NCBI RefSeq assembly: GCF_905404315.1
Contig: NC_066273.1
Coordinates: 8,866,001-8,930,000, forward strand
Direction of reading: 5' to 3'
DNA: 64,000 nt
DNA from: Leptidea sinapis
Lineage: Eukaryota > Arthropoda > Insecta > Lepidoptera > Pieridae
The notes under the pieces are model-generated. The model saw only the letters and a program-made list of their open reading frames with translations, had not been told where the DNA came from and made no database searches. This document shows positions 21,268 through 33,047 of this stretch, piece after piece (position 1 is the stretch's first letter; the number at the start of each line of letters is the position of its first letter). The translations under genes were made by a program, and so were the position numbers.

Positions 21268-22908
21268 GTAAGGGAGGACAACAATTTCTTTGTAATCTCA
21301 GCGAAGCAAAACTACCTTTTATTGACTAAACCGTCGCATTTGTTAATAAAGCTGGTTGGTAGAATGACGTTGAAAGCTGTGGGTTCGATCCTGCTAGGAA
21401 CATTGTTGTTTTTCGTCTTTTGGAGGTATTTGTTATTATTCAAGTAAATACTGGGCTGTATTAATGTTTGATTACTTCTAATGGGGCGACAAGTCATGAG
21501 TTGAGTTTGAAAAGGACCTATAAACTATTGCACCTTATTACCGGTTCTTTATTATTTATTACATTATGACATTATGAATTTTCTCTTGAACACCAAAAAC
21601 AATAGTAAAAAGACAAAGTATTTAATGAAGAAAAAGAATAAATGATGATGTCAAAAAGGAATGAATCGGAAAACTGAACTTGCATTAATTTGTGTGATTC
21701 TTATACTTAAACTTCTTAAAACCTCAGTGTAACCTTGACAAATGACTCACTTTAATTTTTTTAAGTGCATACGTTGTCCTTTAAAAACAACTTTATATTA
21801 TTTATTACGATTAAGAGAACAGAAACGACATAGTTATGCGCCATAGTCCGTGATCCAGTGTATTTTGTTTCTTATTCATAGTTATTGAGAGAATGACAAA
21901 ACTCACTTGGGTCACGGGTTGCGTATTGAGACATTGGATCTTCTGGAATTAAGTCCAATGACTACCGCAGCGCATCGCGACTTCTTTGAGAGAAACAATT
22001 ATTGTGTTGTCGGCTGCCTGTAACTTACTCAGTGGAAACATTTGCTTTTATTGACTGTGTGTGTCCCCTTGAGTGCCAAGCAGACATATTATGTCTGCTC
22101 GCAGGGGGCGTGCAAAGATATTTTTTTCGTTAAATATACACAGAGTAAAACAAGCTACACGCTATACCACAAGAAAGGTAATTTAATAGACTATAAAAGA
22201 TTTTTTTTTAATTTTAAAACTTTATCTGTGTAAAATACGACAAGCCGTCAAAATGCGGTCGGCCGTAAAAATTATCTGTAGCAATCGATTTAAAAATTCA
22301 TTTTTCGTATTATCTATGATGTTTTAGTAACTATTCTATTACTAATTAGTAACTTTGAAGTATGTTTTAGTTATAGAAAATTACTACATTCATTAGTAAT
22401 AATCGAAGTCAACCCAGCTGTTAGGTTAATACCTACTTGATATTAGTGCTGCAACTGACTTGTGAACATTTCGAGAGTAATACACGAGTTGTCAAGAAAC
22501 CGTTCCTAGAAATGAAATTCCATAATCATTGTGTAAATTTGCACAGATCTCAGTCGTTACACTTACTAGAAATACGAACAAAGACAATATAATTCTTACA
22601 AATAGATTCAATTATTTCGTCTCCTCCCTAACTATTTACTTTAAACTGCACATGACTCTGTTATCATATCACGAAGAACTAGCCGTCTAGGATGTGCTAG
22701 AGATAAATAAGGGGGCACTAGTCCATTGTTTCATTATATTGTGTTTATAATTTATCCTTGAACTATGAATCATTGAATTACAACTCTTATGTAGGTGTGC
22801 GTCATTCTGTTGTCTCTCTAATAGTGGGCCGATCGGATAGTTGCTAGGATGTGAATCTGTACTGGTTTTACTGAAACAGATGGAACATAATTAAAACAAC
22901 CTGGCAGT
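21268..22908. other. Intron of gene B, nothing recognised
   Basis: AT-rich; short open frames here have neither splice sites nor repeat matches. Confidence 0.4.
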
Positions 22909-23206
22909 CTTAGATTAAGAATTGGTCTCCGTTGCGCTCCAACTAGATATCGCAGGCTCGCACGTTAAAAATAATACTACAAGACATAAGATACTGGGAT
23001 CACATATCATCGGTAAGTATTTTGTATTTTATTAATTTCAATATAAAATAACACGAAGCGTATGTTACAAAATTTGAAAGATGCCAATGAGTGTCAAGAT
23101 GCCACACACGCAAGCATCTAATAGTTGCCGCAATAAAAAAGCTATAATTGTTCTTAGGTAGTGCGGTATCTAGTTGTAGCGCAGCGGAGACCAATCCTTA
23201 ATCTAC
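22909..23206. mobile_element. MITE-2 copy with 39-base terminal inverted repeats
   Basis: The left end 22911-22949 (TAGATTAAGAATTGGTCTCC ...) and right end 23167-23205 are inverted copies with only a few mismatches. No target duplication is visible, and the right end abuts a 5'-truncated S1 repeat. Confidence 0.75.
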
Positions 23207-23450
23207 TAATTTCTGCCGTGAAGCAGTAATGTGTAAAAATTTCGGTCTAGAGGGTGCCGTAGCAAATGAAATTACTGAGCAAATGAGACTTAACTTCTAA
23301 TGTCTCAAGGTGACAAACGCAATTGTAGTGCCGCTCAGAATTTTTGGGCTTTACAAGAATCCGCAGTGGCACTGTAATGGGCAGGGCGTATCAATTAACA
23401 CCAGCTGAACGTCGTGCTCGTCTCGTCCCGTATTTTCATACAGAAAGTAC
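23207..23450 (+). repeat. S1 repeat, 5' truncated
   Basis: Begins at the CTGCCGTGAAGCAGTAATGT part of S1 and runs to CGTCTCGTCCCGTATTTTCA. Confidence 0.7.
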
Positions 23451-23606
23451 TATCGACAAAATTTAACCTTGATCTACCTTGAGGTAGGCTTTCTAAAGCC
23501 ATAATACAGAAGTAGGTCGAAATTCGCTTGAACATACATTACCTAAGCTGTTATCATTTTATTAGACCCTCACAGTCCACCAATTGACATCCAAACTTTT
23601 TCATGC

Positions 23607-24000
23607 ACAATCTATCCTACTAATATTGCTACTAGTAATATTATAAATGTGATTGTATGTCTGGATGTCTGGATGTATGTTTGTACTTCTTTAACGCAAA
23701 AACTACTGAATGGATTTTAATCAAACCTTACAATAATATAGCTTACACATCAGAATAACAAATAGGCTATAATTTATAAAACTATAGTGTTAATTATCTA
23801 AAATATAAAAGAAGTGTGAAGTAAGTAGAAAAGAAATCTGCAATCTGCAAGCTATTTATGCTTGCTTCCCAAAAATCACAGGAGTTACTAAAATATATGT
23901 TTATCTTAAATAATCCTACAAAAAAGTGAACTATAAATACAATGAAAATTATTAATTTATTTGCATGTAAATATTGTCGAACGCGGGCGCCAGCGATGAA
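23607..24000 (+). repeat. Helitron-like fragment
   Basis: Opens ATCCTACTAATATTGCTACT ... TATTATAAATGTGATTGTAT and reaches a GAACGCGGGCGCC block, resembling the ends of the Helitron-like elements in this window. The interior is diverged. Confidence 0.35.
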
Positions 24001-24382
24001 GGTTATGTCCTTAATGCGAATTTATGTATTGTAATAGTTTTAAAGGGTTTTATGGGTATAAGACCTGTATAGAAAGATACTTTATTTTTATAACATTACA
24101 TCGGTAGGTTACTTTACTTTATACTAACATTTACTTAAAATAATTCCACGATATCTTAAAAGTTTGTGGTTGTTACTTGTAAGGAGTTAGGATTTTAATT
24201 TTAATAACTTAGGTTGGTATTTGATCTTTATGGACATTACTACTTATAATAAGACCATGAAAGCGAAATTTGTTTGTGCTGAATAGTTAATTATAAGGGC
24301 TTACTTCGTTTTGCATTTGCTGCTTAGCCTGGCGTGATGCGTAGCGTCTACGGAAGAGGCATGGAGATCCAATCTACATACA

Positions 24383-24716
24383 TTACACAGTTGTTCGAAT
24401 ACTTATATCTGGAAAACGGCTGCACTGATTTTCATGATTTTTGATTTGTTGGAATATCAAATTAGCAGTTCCGAATAGCAAAATAATATTTAAATCATTG
24501 TAATGTTGACGATAAATAAATAACTTTCTAATAATGATAATCTTTTCATCTACTGAAACGATTTTAAAAATTTTCTTACCAATAGAAAGCCACATTTTTT
24601 GTGTCTTATGCTATATTATGCTGGTGAATGTCGGCTTTAAAAAGTAAGTCAGAGAAAAAACAGTCGATCATTAAAAATAATTTATATGGCAAAACAATGT
24701 TTGCCGAGTCAGCTAA
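24383..24716 (+). repeat. Dispersed repeat (family R1), diverged
   Basis: Ends ATATGGCAAAACAATGTTTG then CCGAGTCAGCTAA, the same terminus (reverse complemented) as at 56765. Confidence 0.45.
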
Positions 24717-24949
24717 TTTATCATAAACTGTTTATAAAATGATAACAAGTTCCTCACTTAGGAAATGTTTTTTAGAAATTCTCAATGAAATAAAAAGTAA
24801 AGTTGAAGAATGATAAGTTTTTATGTTTTAAAATTAGAAATGGCATCAACTTGGTAAGGTTAAAGAATAAAAAATACCCAATAGAAAATTTAGTGTTTAA
24901 TGGTTCAAATGGTTTGGTTTTGTGGGGTTAATACTTACCTACTAACTAC

Positions 24950-25500
24950 TACCTAAAATCTTAGCTCCATGGCTTTCAATAACATCTAACAATCGGTTAC
25001 GTATCGACCCGATTAGACGACTACAAATGCAACTCAATGTTTTTGTTAGTCCTCTCGTTTCTGCTGTTCCATATTTAAACCTTCAAACCCCATAAAATTT
25101 CTACTGGGTTATGATCTGGTGACTTAGACCGCCATAGAATAAGAATAAATTCATCTACATGCTGGGCAAACCAATTTGAGACAATTATGGCAGTATGCAC
25201 TCGACAGTTATCTTGACCATAGGAAAATGCTGGCTCTTCTTCACGCGGATAAACTGTTCGCAGTGTCGGTAATATTGAATTTTCTAACAAATCGACATAG
25301 CTTATAGCGTTTTCATGAGTAGAAATTTGAATAAGTTCGACTACATTTCCAGGCTCCAGCATATATCCATCATGTTAGCTGAAATTCGGTCAGAAGAATG
25401 ATTGGGAACTAATTTATGCGACCATGTTGACAAAATCGTTATGATTTTTTGTCTGTAAATATTGTGTTTGGCCAGTTGAAGTCAAAATAATCACGTGCAA
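24950..25500 (-). pseudogene. Tc1-like transposase remnant
   Basis: The minus strand keeps the part of the DDE domain around the second catalytic Asp: SYGQDNCRVHTAIIVSNWF ... ILWRSKSPDHNPVEILWGL, a hallmark of Tc1-type transposases (QDN.. and SPDxNPIE blocks). A later piece, SIRNRLLDVIESHGAKIL, follows after a frameshift. The N-terminal DNA-binding part was not recognised. Confidence 0.75.
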
Positions 25501-25899
25501 AACTTAGGAGTTTTTTGCGCATTTGTCTAGTGAACTTTTTTAGTATAGTGTTTGTAATGTGGACTGTATTACAAACATTATGGTGTGCAAATTATTTTTT
25601 AATACAGTTCACTATACAAATATTGGCGGAATCAACGCTAAAGAAAACTCAAATCATTTGGATAATTATGGATTTCCGCAAAGTAACGCCTACTTCAATA
25701 GATTTTAAAAGAATTATCAGCAAAGTGGAGCATGAATCAATTTTGTCAATGACACATTGCTACGTTGGGATCGCTCTCTAGATAACACCTAATTTTTTAA
25801 TGGTTACCTTTGATTTCACCATCACCATCATCTCGTCACCTTCACTCAACTTTCGTATATTGACGGGCAGTTCTTAAAAGATTAATGAATACATTTCAG

Positions 25900-26023
25900 G
25901 TCTGATAATTTGGGTGAAAATGATACACTTCTGTTGGACATGGTTCGATCACGAAGTCGGAATACAAGTCAAATACATGATGAAATGACAGCTAAAGTAA
26001 CCGGTGAAAAATCTGAAGAGTAA
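25900..26023 (+). CDS. Gene B exon B3, possible alternative last exon
   Basis: After the acceptor ACATTTCAG the frame SDNLGENDTLLLDMVRSRSR ... IHDEMTAKVTGEKSEE runs to a TAA. It accepts the same phase as B4 (one base completing an Arg codon). No donor in this exon gives the phase that B4 needs, so inclusion would end the protein here. Codon usage and composition look like real coding. No close AATAAA follows; the first is near 26385. Confidence 0.45.
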
Positions 26024-26252
26024 AGTAAAAAGTTTTCAACTATCTTATTAAATTTAGGAGCATGCCAAAACCTTGAGAGACATCTCAATAACACAAAATT
26101 TATAAAAAAGCCCTATAAAACGCTTTTTGTATTTATATCTGAGACAACATCTTATGACTCGAAGAGACAAGCGCAATTGCGATGTTGTTCAGAAATCAAT
26201 CATAAGTCCAGAGCGAAACTGCCCTGTAATGAGCAGGAGATAATAATCTTAA

Positions 26253-26473
26253 TTAATTTATACATCTAGATAAAGTCTCTTGCTGTTAGACAACCGATAA
26301 AAGCAGGCCAGGAATATTAGTTTAGTGTGCGTGACAAGCTACGTCTTACATTCGCGATTTATGTGTCACATTGTGTTAGTGTAAATAAATTGCTCAAAAT
26401 AGAGGTAAGTTCTAAACTCAATTTTTTTCGACGTTTTCACAGCTGTCAGAGTCTATCTAGACGTATAAATGAT
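26253..26473. mobile_element. MITE-1 copy 2
   Basis: Same ends and body as 14742-14956 (GTGTGCGTGACAAGCTACGT inside; CTATCTAGACGTATAAATGA at the right). Confidence 0.75.
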
Positions 26474-26839
26474 TTACGACCGTTCCCAATATTCAGTCTA
26501 TCTCCGGTTGTTGCTTACTTGAGATGAAAAATCGTAACTATCGTTGACTTTTCTGTCCCAATAAACTTATCGACGGTAACTCACATTATCCTAACACGCT
26601 GTCTGCTAATACGAGGACGTATAGCTTATATTTGTATGGAAATTGCAATTAACGCGTCCCAATATAAGGCGATAAGAATGACTTATCTTTATTATTATTT
26701 AATTACTGACAGTAGAAGGTATCTCTATCATATATATACCATGAGATAAACGGGAGCAAGACGTCTCGTCACTTTTTAAACGATGCGATTTCTCTTAATT
26801 TGAATAGTTTGACGTAATATTTGTAACTTATATTTACAG

Positions 26840-26990
26840 ACGCACAGATGACATCTGTATGCACGGGCTCAGCCTGCCCTACCGCGGGACTGAGCGCAGC
26901 GTGTCACGTTCCCGTGTCTCTCGCATGTCCACCCGCCGTGACATGGATATACCTTCCATTCTAGCGTTTACTGCTTCCGTCTCTGAACCG
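26840..26990 (+). CDS. Gene B exon B4
   Basis: 151 nt between ATATTTACAG and donor ACCG|GTAAAC. It completes the Arg codon left by B2 and ends in phase 0. Reads RTDDICMHGLSLPYRGTERS, then VSRSRVSRMSTRRDMDIPS and ILAFTASVSEP. The Arg/Ser run (SRSRVSRMSTRR) resembles a kinase-substrate or nuclear-signal type basic patch; that is a composition inference only. GC-richer than the surrounding intron. Confidence 0.65.
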
Positions 26991-27257
26991 GTAAACTAGT
27001 ATTATGACGCTGAATTTCCAGACTGCTCTCTATTGAATATAATATGCAATTACTTTAATCTACATTTAAAAATGAATAATAATGGAAGAATCTTAGCTTG
27101 TAATTTATTTTAATGAAGTAGGGAGATAAAATATGAGCAAATGAGTCGTCTTATGGTAAGTGATCATCGCTGCCAATACTATCTTGTAATCCAAAGACCG
27201 TTACGAGTCTGCACACTCTACATAATTCTTTTTACTCTGTGCCCAAAGTATCACCAT

Positions 27258-27580
27258 CATTAGCAGCCGGAAGACGTCCACTGCTGTAAGGTCTCCCGCA
27301 AAGATCTCCACGACGATCGTTCATGCGCTGCCCTCATATTCCGGCGATCTTGACCAGATCGTCGGTCCATCTTGTGTGGTGCCTACCAACACTACGTCTT
27401 CCGGTACATGATCGCCATTTGAGGCCTTTTCTGCCCCAACGGCCACTTGTCCATCGAACTATGTGCCCAGCCCACTGCCACTTCAGTTTCGCAATGCGAC
27501 CATGAGCTTTCTCATCAGGTCCAAGTAAGTCATCACTGCAACACACACTAGTTGAAAACTTTCGTCTTCAGACACTGCGT
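27258..27580 (-). mobile_element. LINE C-terminal fragment (family L2)
   Basis: The minus frame reads AKLKWQWAGHIVRWTSGRWG, then RSVGRHHTRWTDDLVKIAG. Same family as 285-765. The 3' end carries GCAGCCGGAAGACGTCCACT. Confidence 0.75.
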
Positions 27581-28254
27581 TAACACCGAGACTACCCTCT
27601 GTCTTCTGTTAGCGGACTTTATCTCATAAGCCTCAATGGCAAAACAGCTGGTGTGTCTTATGAGTACCGCGGGTATGACAATGCAACTTAACAACAAAAT
27701 GACCGGCACGCAAATAAAAAATGTTTATAATTATTACCAAAGTATAAAGGACACATTTAGTGTTATTTATTGTACGATGGTACGAAACTCTTCCGGTGGG
27801 ACTCTAATTCGCAGTTCGCTCTGAACACGAGAAGACATACTGAACGTAAGATACGATTGATTACAAGAAAAATGAGCGCAAACAACTTGTGAACTCGCGT
27901 CCCCGTTACAATACAATAAACAAAAAAACACTTCAAATATACATATACGCACTTAAAAACAATTTAGCCATCTTGTTAAAAAGTTAGTTATTTATATGTA
28001 CAACATGAGGTGAGAAACATAAAAAATACACACGAATTGATACCGTTCTCGCTTGTTAGAAGTAACTTAACAATAATTAAAAACTTAAAGTAATTAATAT
28101 ATGAAACACCTTGCATACATTTTACACTTAACTATTTTGTGAAATACTGAAAGTAAGTAATACTTGGAATTTGGCAAATTAATATTATACTGAAATGAGT
28201 TTGTTTCGTTGCATTTCCAACCCGTTGCATTTTACCCATAGATATATGTGGATT

Positions 28255-28735
28255 AATTCAAATTCAAATTCAAATATTTTTATTCAAAATAGTCCATTCC
28301 AAAGTGAATGCCTCAGGCCTGAGAAGAATGGGCGCAACAAACTCAGCGGGCTTTTTTTTTCATCAAAAATATGTTTTACAATTAAAGTAACATTTACAAA
28401 GTAACATTGTACAATTAAACCTATTATTTAATAGCCTGAGGGCGGTCGCTCCATTCCCAATCTGTGGTATCATTAAGAAAGTCATTTATGTTATAGTAAC
28501 CTTTACCACACAAACGTTTTTTAACAATTCTTTTGAATAACGTAACACCTTTGTTTTGAACATTTTCTGGGATCTTGTTATAAAAGCATATACATCGCCC
28601 CACAAAAGACTTCCTAACTCGACTAAGCCGAGTAGTAGGCATCATCAGTTTATGTCTGTTCCTGGTGTTAACATTATGGTTATGACAGTTTCTGGCAAAT
28701 TCACTTATGTGCCTATGAACATACATTTAATGGAT
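28255..28735 (-). mobile_element. LINE 3' end (family L1), best-kept copy
   Basis: The minus strand has an uninterrupted C-terminal frame of 100 residues: HISEFARNCHNHNVNTRNRH ... SRVRKSFVGRCI ... NKIPENVQNK ... CGKGYYNINDFLNDTTDW ... RPQAIK, then stop, UTR and the tail with three AATTCA repeats at 28255-28272. It ends 53 bp before exon B5, so it sits close to the branch-point region of that intron. Confidence 0.8.
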
Positions 28736-28787
28736 TCATCTGCGCTGAACCATCCAATCAATCTAATTGATACCATTTCTTTTTCAG

Positions 28788-28936
28788 ACCCCTTTGGAAA
28801 TACCTGCATTCAAAAAAGCTACATCACCCGACAAAGAAGAAATACCGAAGTGGTCTATTCGAAGATCAGTGTGCCCTGTGTGTTCTCAGAAGTGGAGAGA
28901 TAGGAGTACCGTAAAGAAAATTAAATATTCAGGCAG
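28788..28936 (+). CDS. Gene B exon B5
   Basis: 149 nt between TTTTTCAG and donor GGCAG|GTTTAT. Phase 0 entry matches B4; it exits with two bases. Reads TPLEIPAFKKATSPDKEEIP, KWSIRRSVCPVCSQKWRDRS, TVKKIKYSGR. The CPVC pair followed by basic residues could be half of a metal site, but no matching second pair is seen. Lys/Arg-rich. Confidence 0.65.
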
Positions 28937-28944
28937 GTTTATGA

Positions 28945-29624
28945 TCCTTACTAATATTATTAAATATGTGAATGTAACAATCAAACTTAGTGCTTAGCAC
29001 TAAGTGCAAGCAGTGTTTTAGCACTGAAAATATTTTGATGAAATAAAGTACAGTGATAGACTAGAACTTGGAAAAGGACATAGGCTACCTTTTATCGTGA
29101 ATAAGAGGTTTGGAGGGGTTAAAATAGGGGGTGGAGGTTTGTATGGAAGTTCTTCATTATCAAAGATGATACCATGAAACTTTGTATTAAGGCAATTGAT
29201 AAGAAAGAAATAAATATTTGTTCTCGCGTTTTTAAAATTTCGACCTTTATGGGTTTGAAATAGGAGATGAAATTTCGTATTGAATTACAAACAAAGTCAC
29301 GCTTTCACGACTAGCTAGCAATTCGGTTTTGATTATATTTGATACAAAAATAGAACGCTTAAAATTTTCAGGAATACTTTAAGAAAAAAATGTTCTTCCC
29401 TTATGAAACTATCTTATGTGTCGTAGTTACGAATATCAAACACGCAAAATCTTTTAGTAAAGGATGGAAAAACAAAATAAAGTAGTTTATAAAAATATCT
29501 TTAAATAGGGAATTTATACTTAACCGCAGCAGTTTGTATGTGTATTATTGGCAAAGTCTATAAAAAATTAAAAATGCTCCCCAAACAACTATTCCACGCG
29601 GATGAAGACGTGGGTAAAAGCTAG
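28945..29624 (+). mobile_element. Helitron-like non-autonomous element
   Basis: Starts TCCTTACTAATATTATTAAA and ends GTGGGTAAAAGCTAG. It sits between A and T, the usual Helitron target. Internal blocks (GGACATAGGCTACCTTTTAT, GGAGGGGTT) match 20495-20997. It begins only 9 bp after exon B5. Confidence 0.6.
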
Positions 29625-29706
29625 TTTTATAATAATTATAACTATAAATATTTAATTTTTATTACATTATACCCACTATATCAATTAGAAATAATAAAAC
29701 ATATAC

Positions 29707-29962
29707 GGCCTTACAAATAAAATTGGCATAAAGTTATAACTAAGCATAAACCAAGAATATGTAAAATGTTTACAAATATACATTTTGCTTACGAATGGTT
29801 TGTTCGAACGTTAAACGTTTCCCGCGTTTATTTGCAGCTTGTCATTCGGAAAACTTCAGAATTATCATTGTATTGACAATGTTGTCAACGATATTGTACA
29901 CATTTTGCATTTTCTTTGTTTATCATCAGTTATAACTTTATACCAAGTTTATTTGTAAGGCC
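29707..29962. mobile_element. 256-bp TIR element
   Basis: The left end (GGCCTTACAAATAAAATTGG ...) and right end (... CCAAGTTTATTTGTAAGGCC) are inverted copies over about 34 bases, continuing into AAAGTTATAAC / GTTATAACTTT. Non-coding. No second copy here. Confidence 0.7.
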
Positions 29963-30433
29963 TTCTGGATAGTCGTAATGCTTGGGCCACATGTCTCTAG
30001 GTGTGCCCAGTTACAATAATAATTGAAGTAGCAGCCCTAGCAACTTGAATGGCATTTAGATCTAAAATTCTCAGTTTATTTGCTGTAATGATTCGCTCTT
30101 AATACGAGGCCATCAAGGCAAAACTTAATTAAATAATAAAATTATACTCTTCTATTACTATATTATTACTACTATTCAAAAAAAGAAACATTCTTTATTA
30201 ACAAAATTTTATTTTTTTATAGGATGTTTGTGGCCAGTACGCACAATTATTACAACAAGAAAAATCAAACATATATCTTGCCTTGCGCTAAATTTGTCCA
30301 TGAGTGTATTGGCTATACAAACATTTTAGTCAACCAACTGCGGGGTTCATTGGTCAAATAATAATCAAAACGTAATTGATCAGCAGGGTTATTCTGTGAA
30401 ACAAATTGCACGACTCAAATGATAAGCGTAGCA

Positions 30434-31329
30434 GGGTATTCCACTAATCATCACTGCACTAATGCTGCACTGCAACTGCGCTGCTGCCTGCTTACTGCAC
30501 TGCAATTGCACTGCTACTGCAAGAATCCTGCAATAAAATTGCTACAAGTAATGTTGCTATATAATGAAAATTAATTTCTACCAATGAATGGTCGAAAAGA
30601 GATATAAATTTATTAATAATTGGTAAGTAAACGCTTAAAAACTTGAAGAGTGTTAATTCTAGTCATCGCGGATATTGAAAAGTATCGTTTTTACATATTC
30701 TTGTCTGAAAATATGTTTTGGTTTGAGCTGTTGTCCTCACCGCCAATGTGAAAATAGTAGATACATTATAAATGAAGTTCTAACTAATTAAAAATCAAAA
30801 TAAAACTTAATTAGCTTCGCGAGACTTCTTCGTGAGACAGAATCTGAAATCTCTTTTAACACATATTTTACTGATAAGCGCCATCTATTTGCTCTCGGAT
30901 GATTAACAACTATGTTGAGATATTCACATTTCTTATTTTGCTTCTAAGTTATACGCAATTAGAACATCTATATCTTATTAAATTTATTATTTAATGGAGA
31001 TAAAATTTGTAGTGAAAATATTTATTACTTATATAAATAAGTATAATATTTCATTGTTTACTGTTAAAAATCCATCAAAGTGATTTAATTAACTCTAGGT
31101 AACATAATTTAAATTAATGTATTATCGATCGGTATATCAATAATCCAAACATTTATATGGTTTACTTGAAACTTCCCAAAATTACAGTGCTTACGAACTA
31201 CTTCATTGAGCCTGCAAAATAACTGCTGTCATTATAGATCAAATGTCAAAATAATTTAAAAGAATAGGTACTTTTACTTTGCAGTAGGCTTGCAGTTGCA
31301 GTGCAATTTTATTTGTGGAATTATTCCCC
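30434..31329. mobile_element. ~0.9-kb element with CTGCA-rich inverted ends
   Basis: The left end (GGGTATTCCAC, then repeated CTGCACTGCAA units at 30452-30535) is mirrored at the right (GCAGTTGCAGTGCAATTTTA ... GTGGAATTATTCCCC). The sub-terminal CTGCA motifs are numerous on both sides, like transposase-binding arrays. No coding capacity seen. Confidence 0.5.
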
Positions 31330-32306
31330 ACCTGCAAAATAACTGCAGCAGGCCTGCTTAATACATACCGATACGGAAATAGGAATAGCTCTGCTGGTAG
31401 TACCTACTCACATATCGTAAACAATGCTATGTGAAAGCGTTGGTCCTTTATTATGAGTATTTCTTAAAATTTGTATTTTGTAAGTTTTATTTTTTATTGC
31501 ACACTAAGCTTAGGCTTAAGGCGGTATGTCGCGTTTAATGTCGTATTACCTACGTTACCTTGATGTAAGAGTTTTGTTTTACTATAACGATGGTATTTTT
31601 TATTTAAAGTATTAAGTATTAACTTACAGGATTAAAACGAAATCCATCAATGGATCTGCCCTCCATAATAGCTCCGGCACGTGTGAGAACTGCTGTGGAT
31701 ACTGCATTGTTAGTATTACTAATTATATTTTAATTATTAATTTAAGAATACCCGAAGCGCAGCTTACGTATGCGCATTTTCTACTGCATCTATCAATAAC
31801 AATATGTCTAAAAGTTTTTGACCAGTTCTTCATAATTTACTCCAGGGGTCATGGTGAGGTGTGGTTGTTAGAAAACGTCTTTTATGCTCAACTTTTTTTA
31901 TAGAAAATTCTACTATTTCGATTTTAAATTCAATAGTCCTATTCTGTAGTCATGTCCTGATGGAATGTCGAAGTAAACAGAGGTTACAAAAAAACTACGT
32001 TTAAAAAACTAGGACTTTGAAAACTGAAAAGTGAAATAACTTAATAAAGATTTAATTTAATACACCTCTTATGCGAATCTTATACCTAATATTAATAAAA
32101 TACTATTATTTGTATGTGCTACTTATTGAAAGTCCTTATCCTTTTCGAAGTTTGTTAAAAATATACTCGCCCGGAGTGAATTTAAGAAATTGTCGTTAAA
32201 ACATTGGGATCTTATTGCGATTTACTAAGTTTTAGAAACACAATCAATACAAACAATTAAATTCATATTATTTAATACATAACCATAATAATATTATTGC
32301 TTTCAG
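31330..32306. other. Intron of gene B, nothing recognised
   Basis: AT-rich; no repeat shared within the window and no exon-like frame. Confidence 0.4.
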
Positions 32307-32550
32307 CTCACCTCGACCTGTCCCATTGGCGTTTGACGAAAAAGGCTTCAGTAATCGTAGTTTCCGCAACAGAAGTAACTCCTGGCTATTAACGCGAGCC
32401 CGAAGATTCCGAGCACCGAAATCTGTAAACCCACCACCAGAAGCCACAGCCCCACCGAGCTCTATTGCCCCTCTAGCTCGGAAAGACTTAGACCTTCGCG
32501 TATCTCGATTTCTGTCCGACGAATTTCGATCATTTTCAGAAAATATTTAG
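32307..32550 (+). CDS. Gene B last exon B6
   Basis: 244 nt after TGCTTTCAG; one base completes the Ser codon from B5, then 80 codons and TAG. Reads SPRPVPLAFDEKGFSNRSFR, NRSNSWLLTRARRFRAPKS, a Pro-rich VNPPPEATAPPSS, and LARKDLDLRVSRFLSDEFRS. Arg-rich and probably disordered. B1-B2-B4-B5-B6 give about 265 residues with no phase conflict. I do not recognise the protein family. AATAAA follows at 32614-32619. Confidence 0.65.
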
Positions 32551-32613
32551 AAATTAACGTTTTAACGGAAATGGAATTTATACTTTGCCAAACATTCACA
32601 CTCATATTCAAAG

Positions 32614-32619
32614 AATAAA
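32614..32619 (+). terminator. Poly(A) signal of gene B
   Basis: AATAAA 64 bases after the stop codon of exon B6. Confidence 0.5.
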
Positions 32620-32639
32620 TTTATAACCCACGTGACTTA

Positions 32640-33047
32640 CTTCATTCATTTCAAACTAAAGTTAGTACGGCTAGCTCAGCTGTTCCTATATCTCTAAACT
32701 CATCGTATATAAAAGTGCCTAGAAGTAAAAGTGCCGCAATTCGTTCGACAACTGAAAAACGAGTGATTCAAACATAGATTAATAGCGGGTTTCAAACACC
32801 TTTTTGACGATCTGGTTGAAGAAAGAAAACTTAAACGGTTCATTCTATCCTACAACCTTAGCCAAGATCACTTGGAACTTTTTTTCGGCGTTATACGCAA
32901 CCACGGACGTTGAAATAATTATCCCAATGCAATGCAGTTTAAAGTAACTTATAGAAAAACGCTGCAAAACTTGAAACTTAGTTGTAACTTTACAGGGAAC
33001 TGCATTGCCCTTGAAGACTTTCCTGTCCTCAATTGCAGTAAGTAATT
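32640..33047 (+). pseudogene. P element-like (THAP9-type) transposase C-terminal remnant
   Basis: From 32770 the plus strand reads KHRLIAGFKHLFDDLVEERK, FILSYNLSQDHLELFFGVIR, a stop, then NNYPNAMQFKVTYRKTLQNL and GNCIALEDFPVL. The SQDHLELFF.xIR block and NNxPxxxQFK block are characteristic of the C-terminal region of P element/THAP9-family transposases. At least one frameshift (near 32770) and one in-frame stop make it non-functional. It starts just past the poly(A) signal of gene B. Confidence 0.7.
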
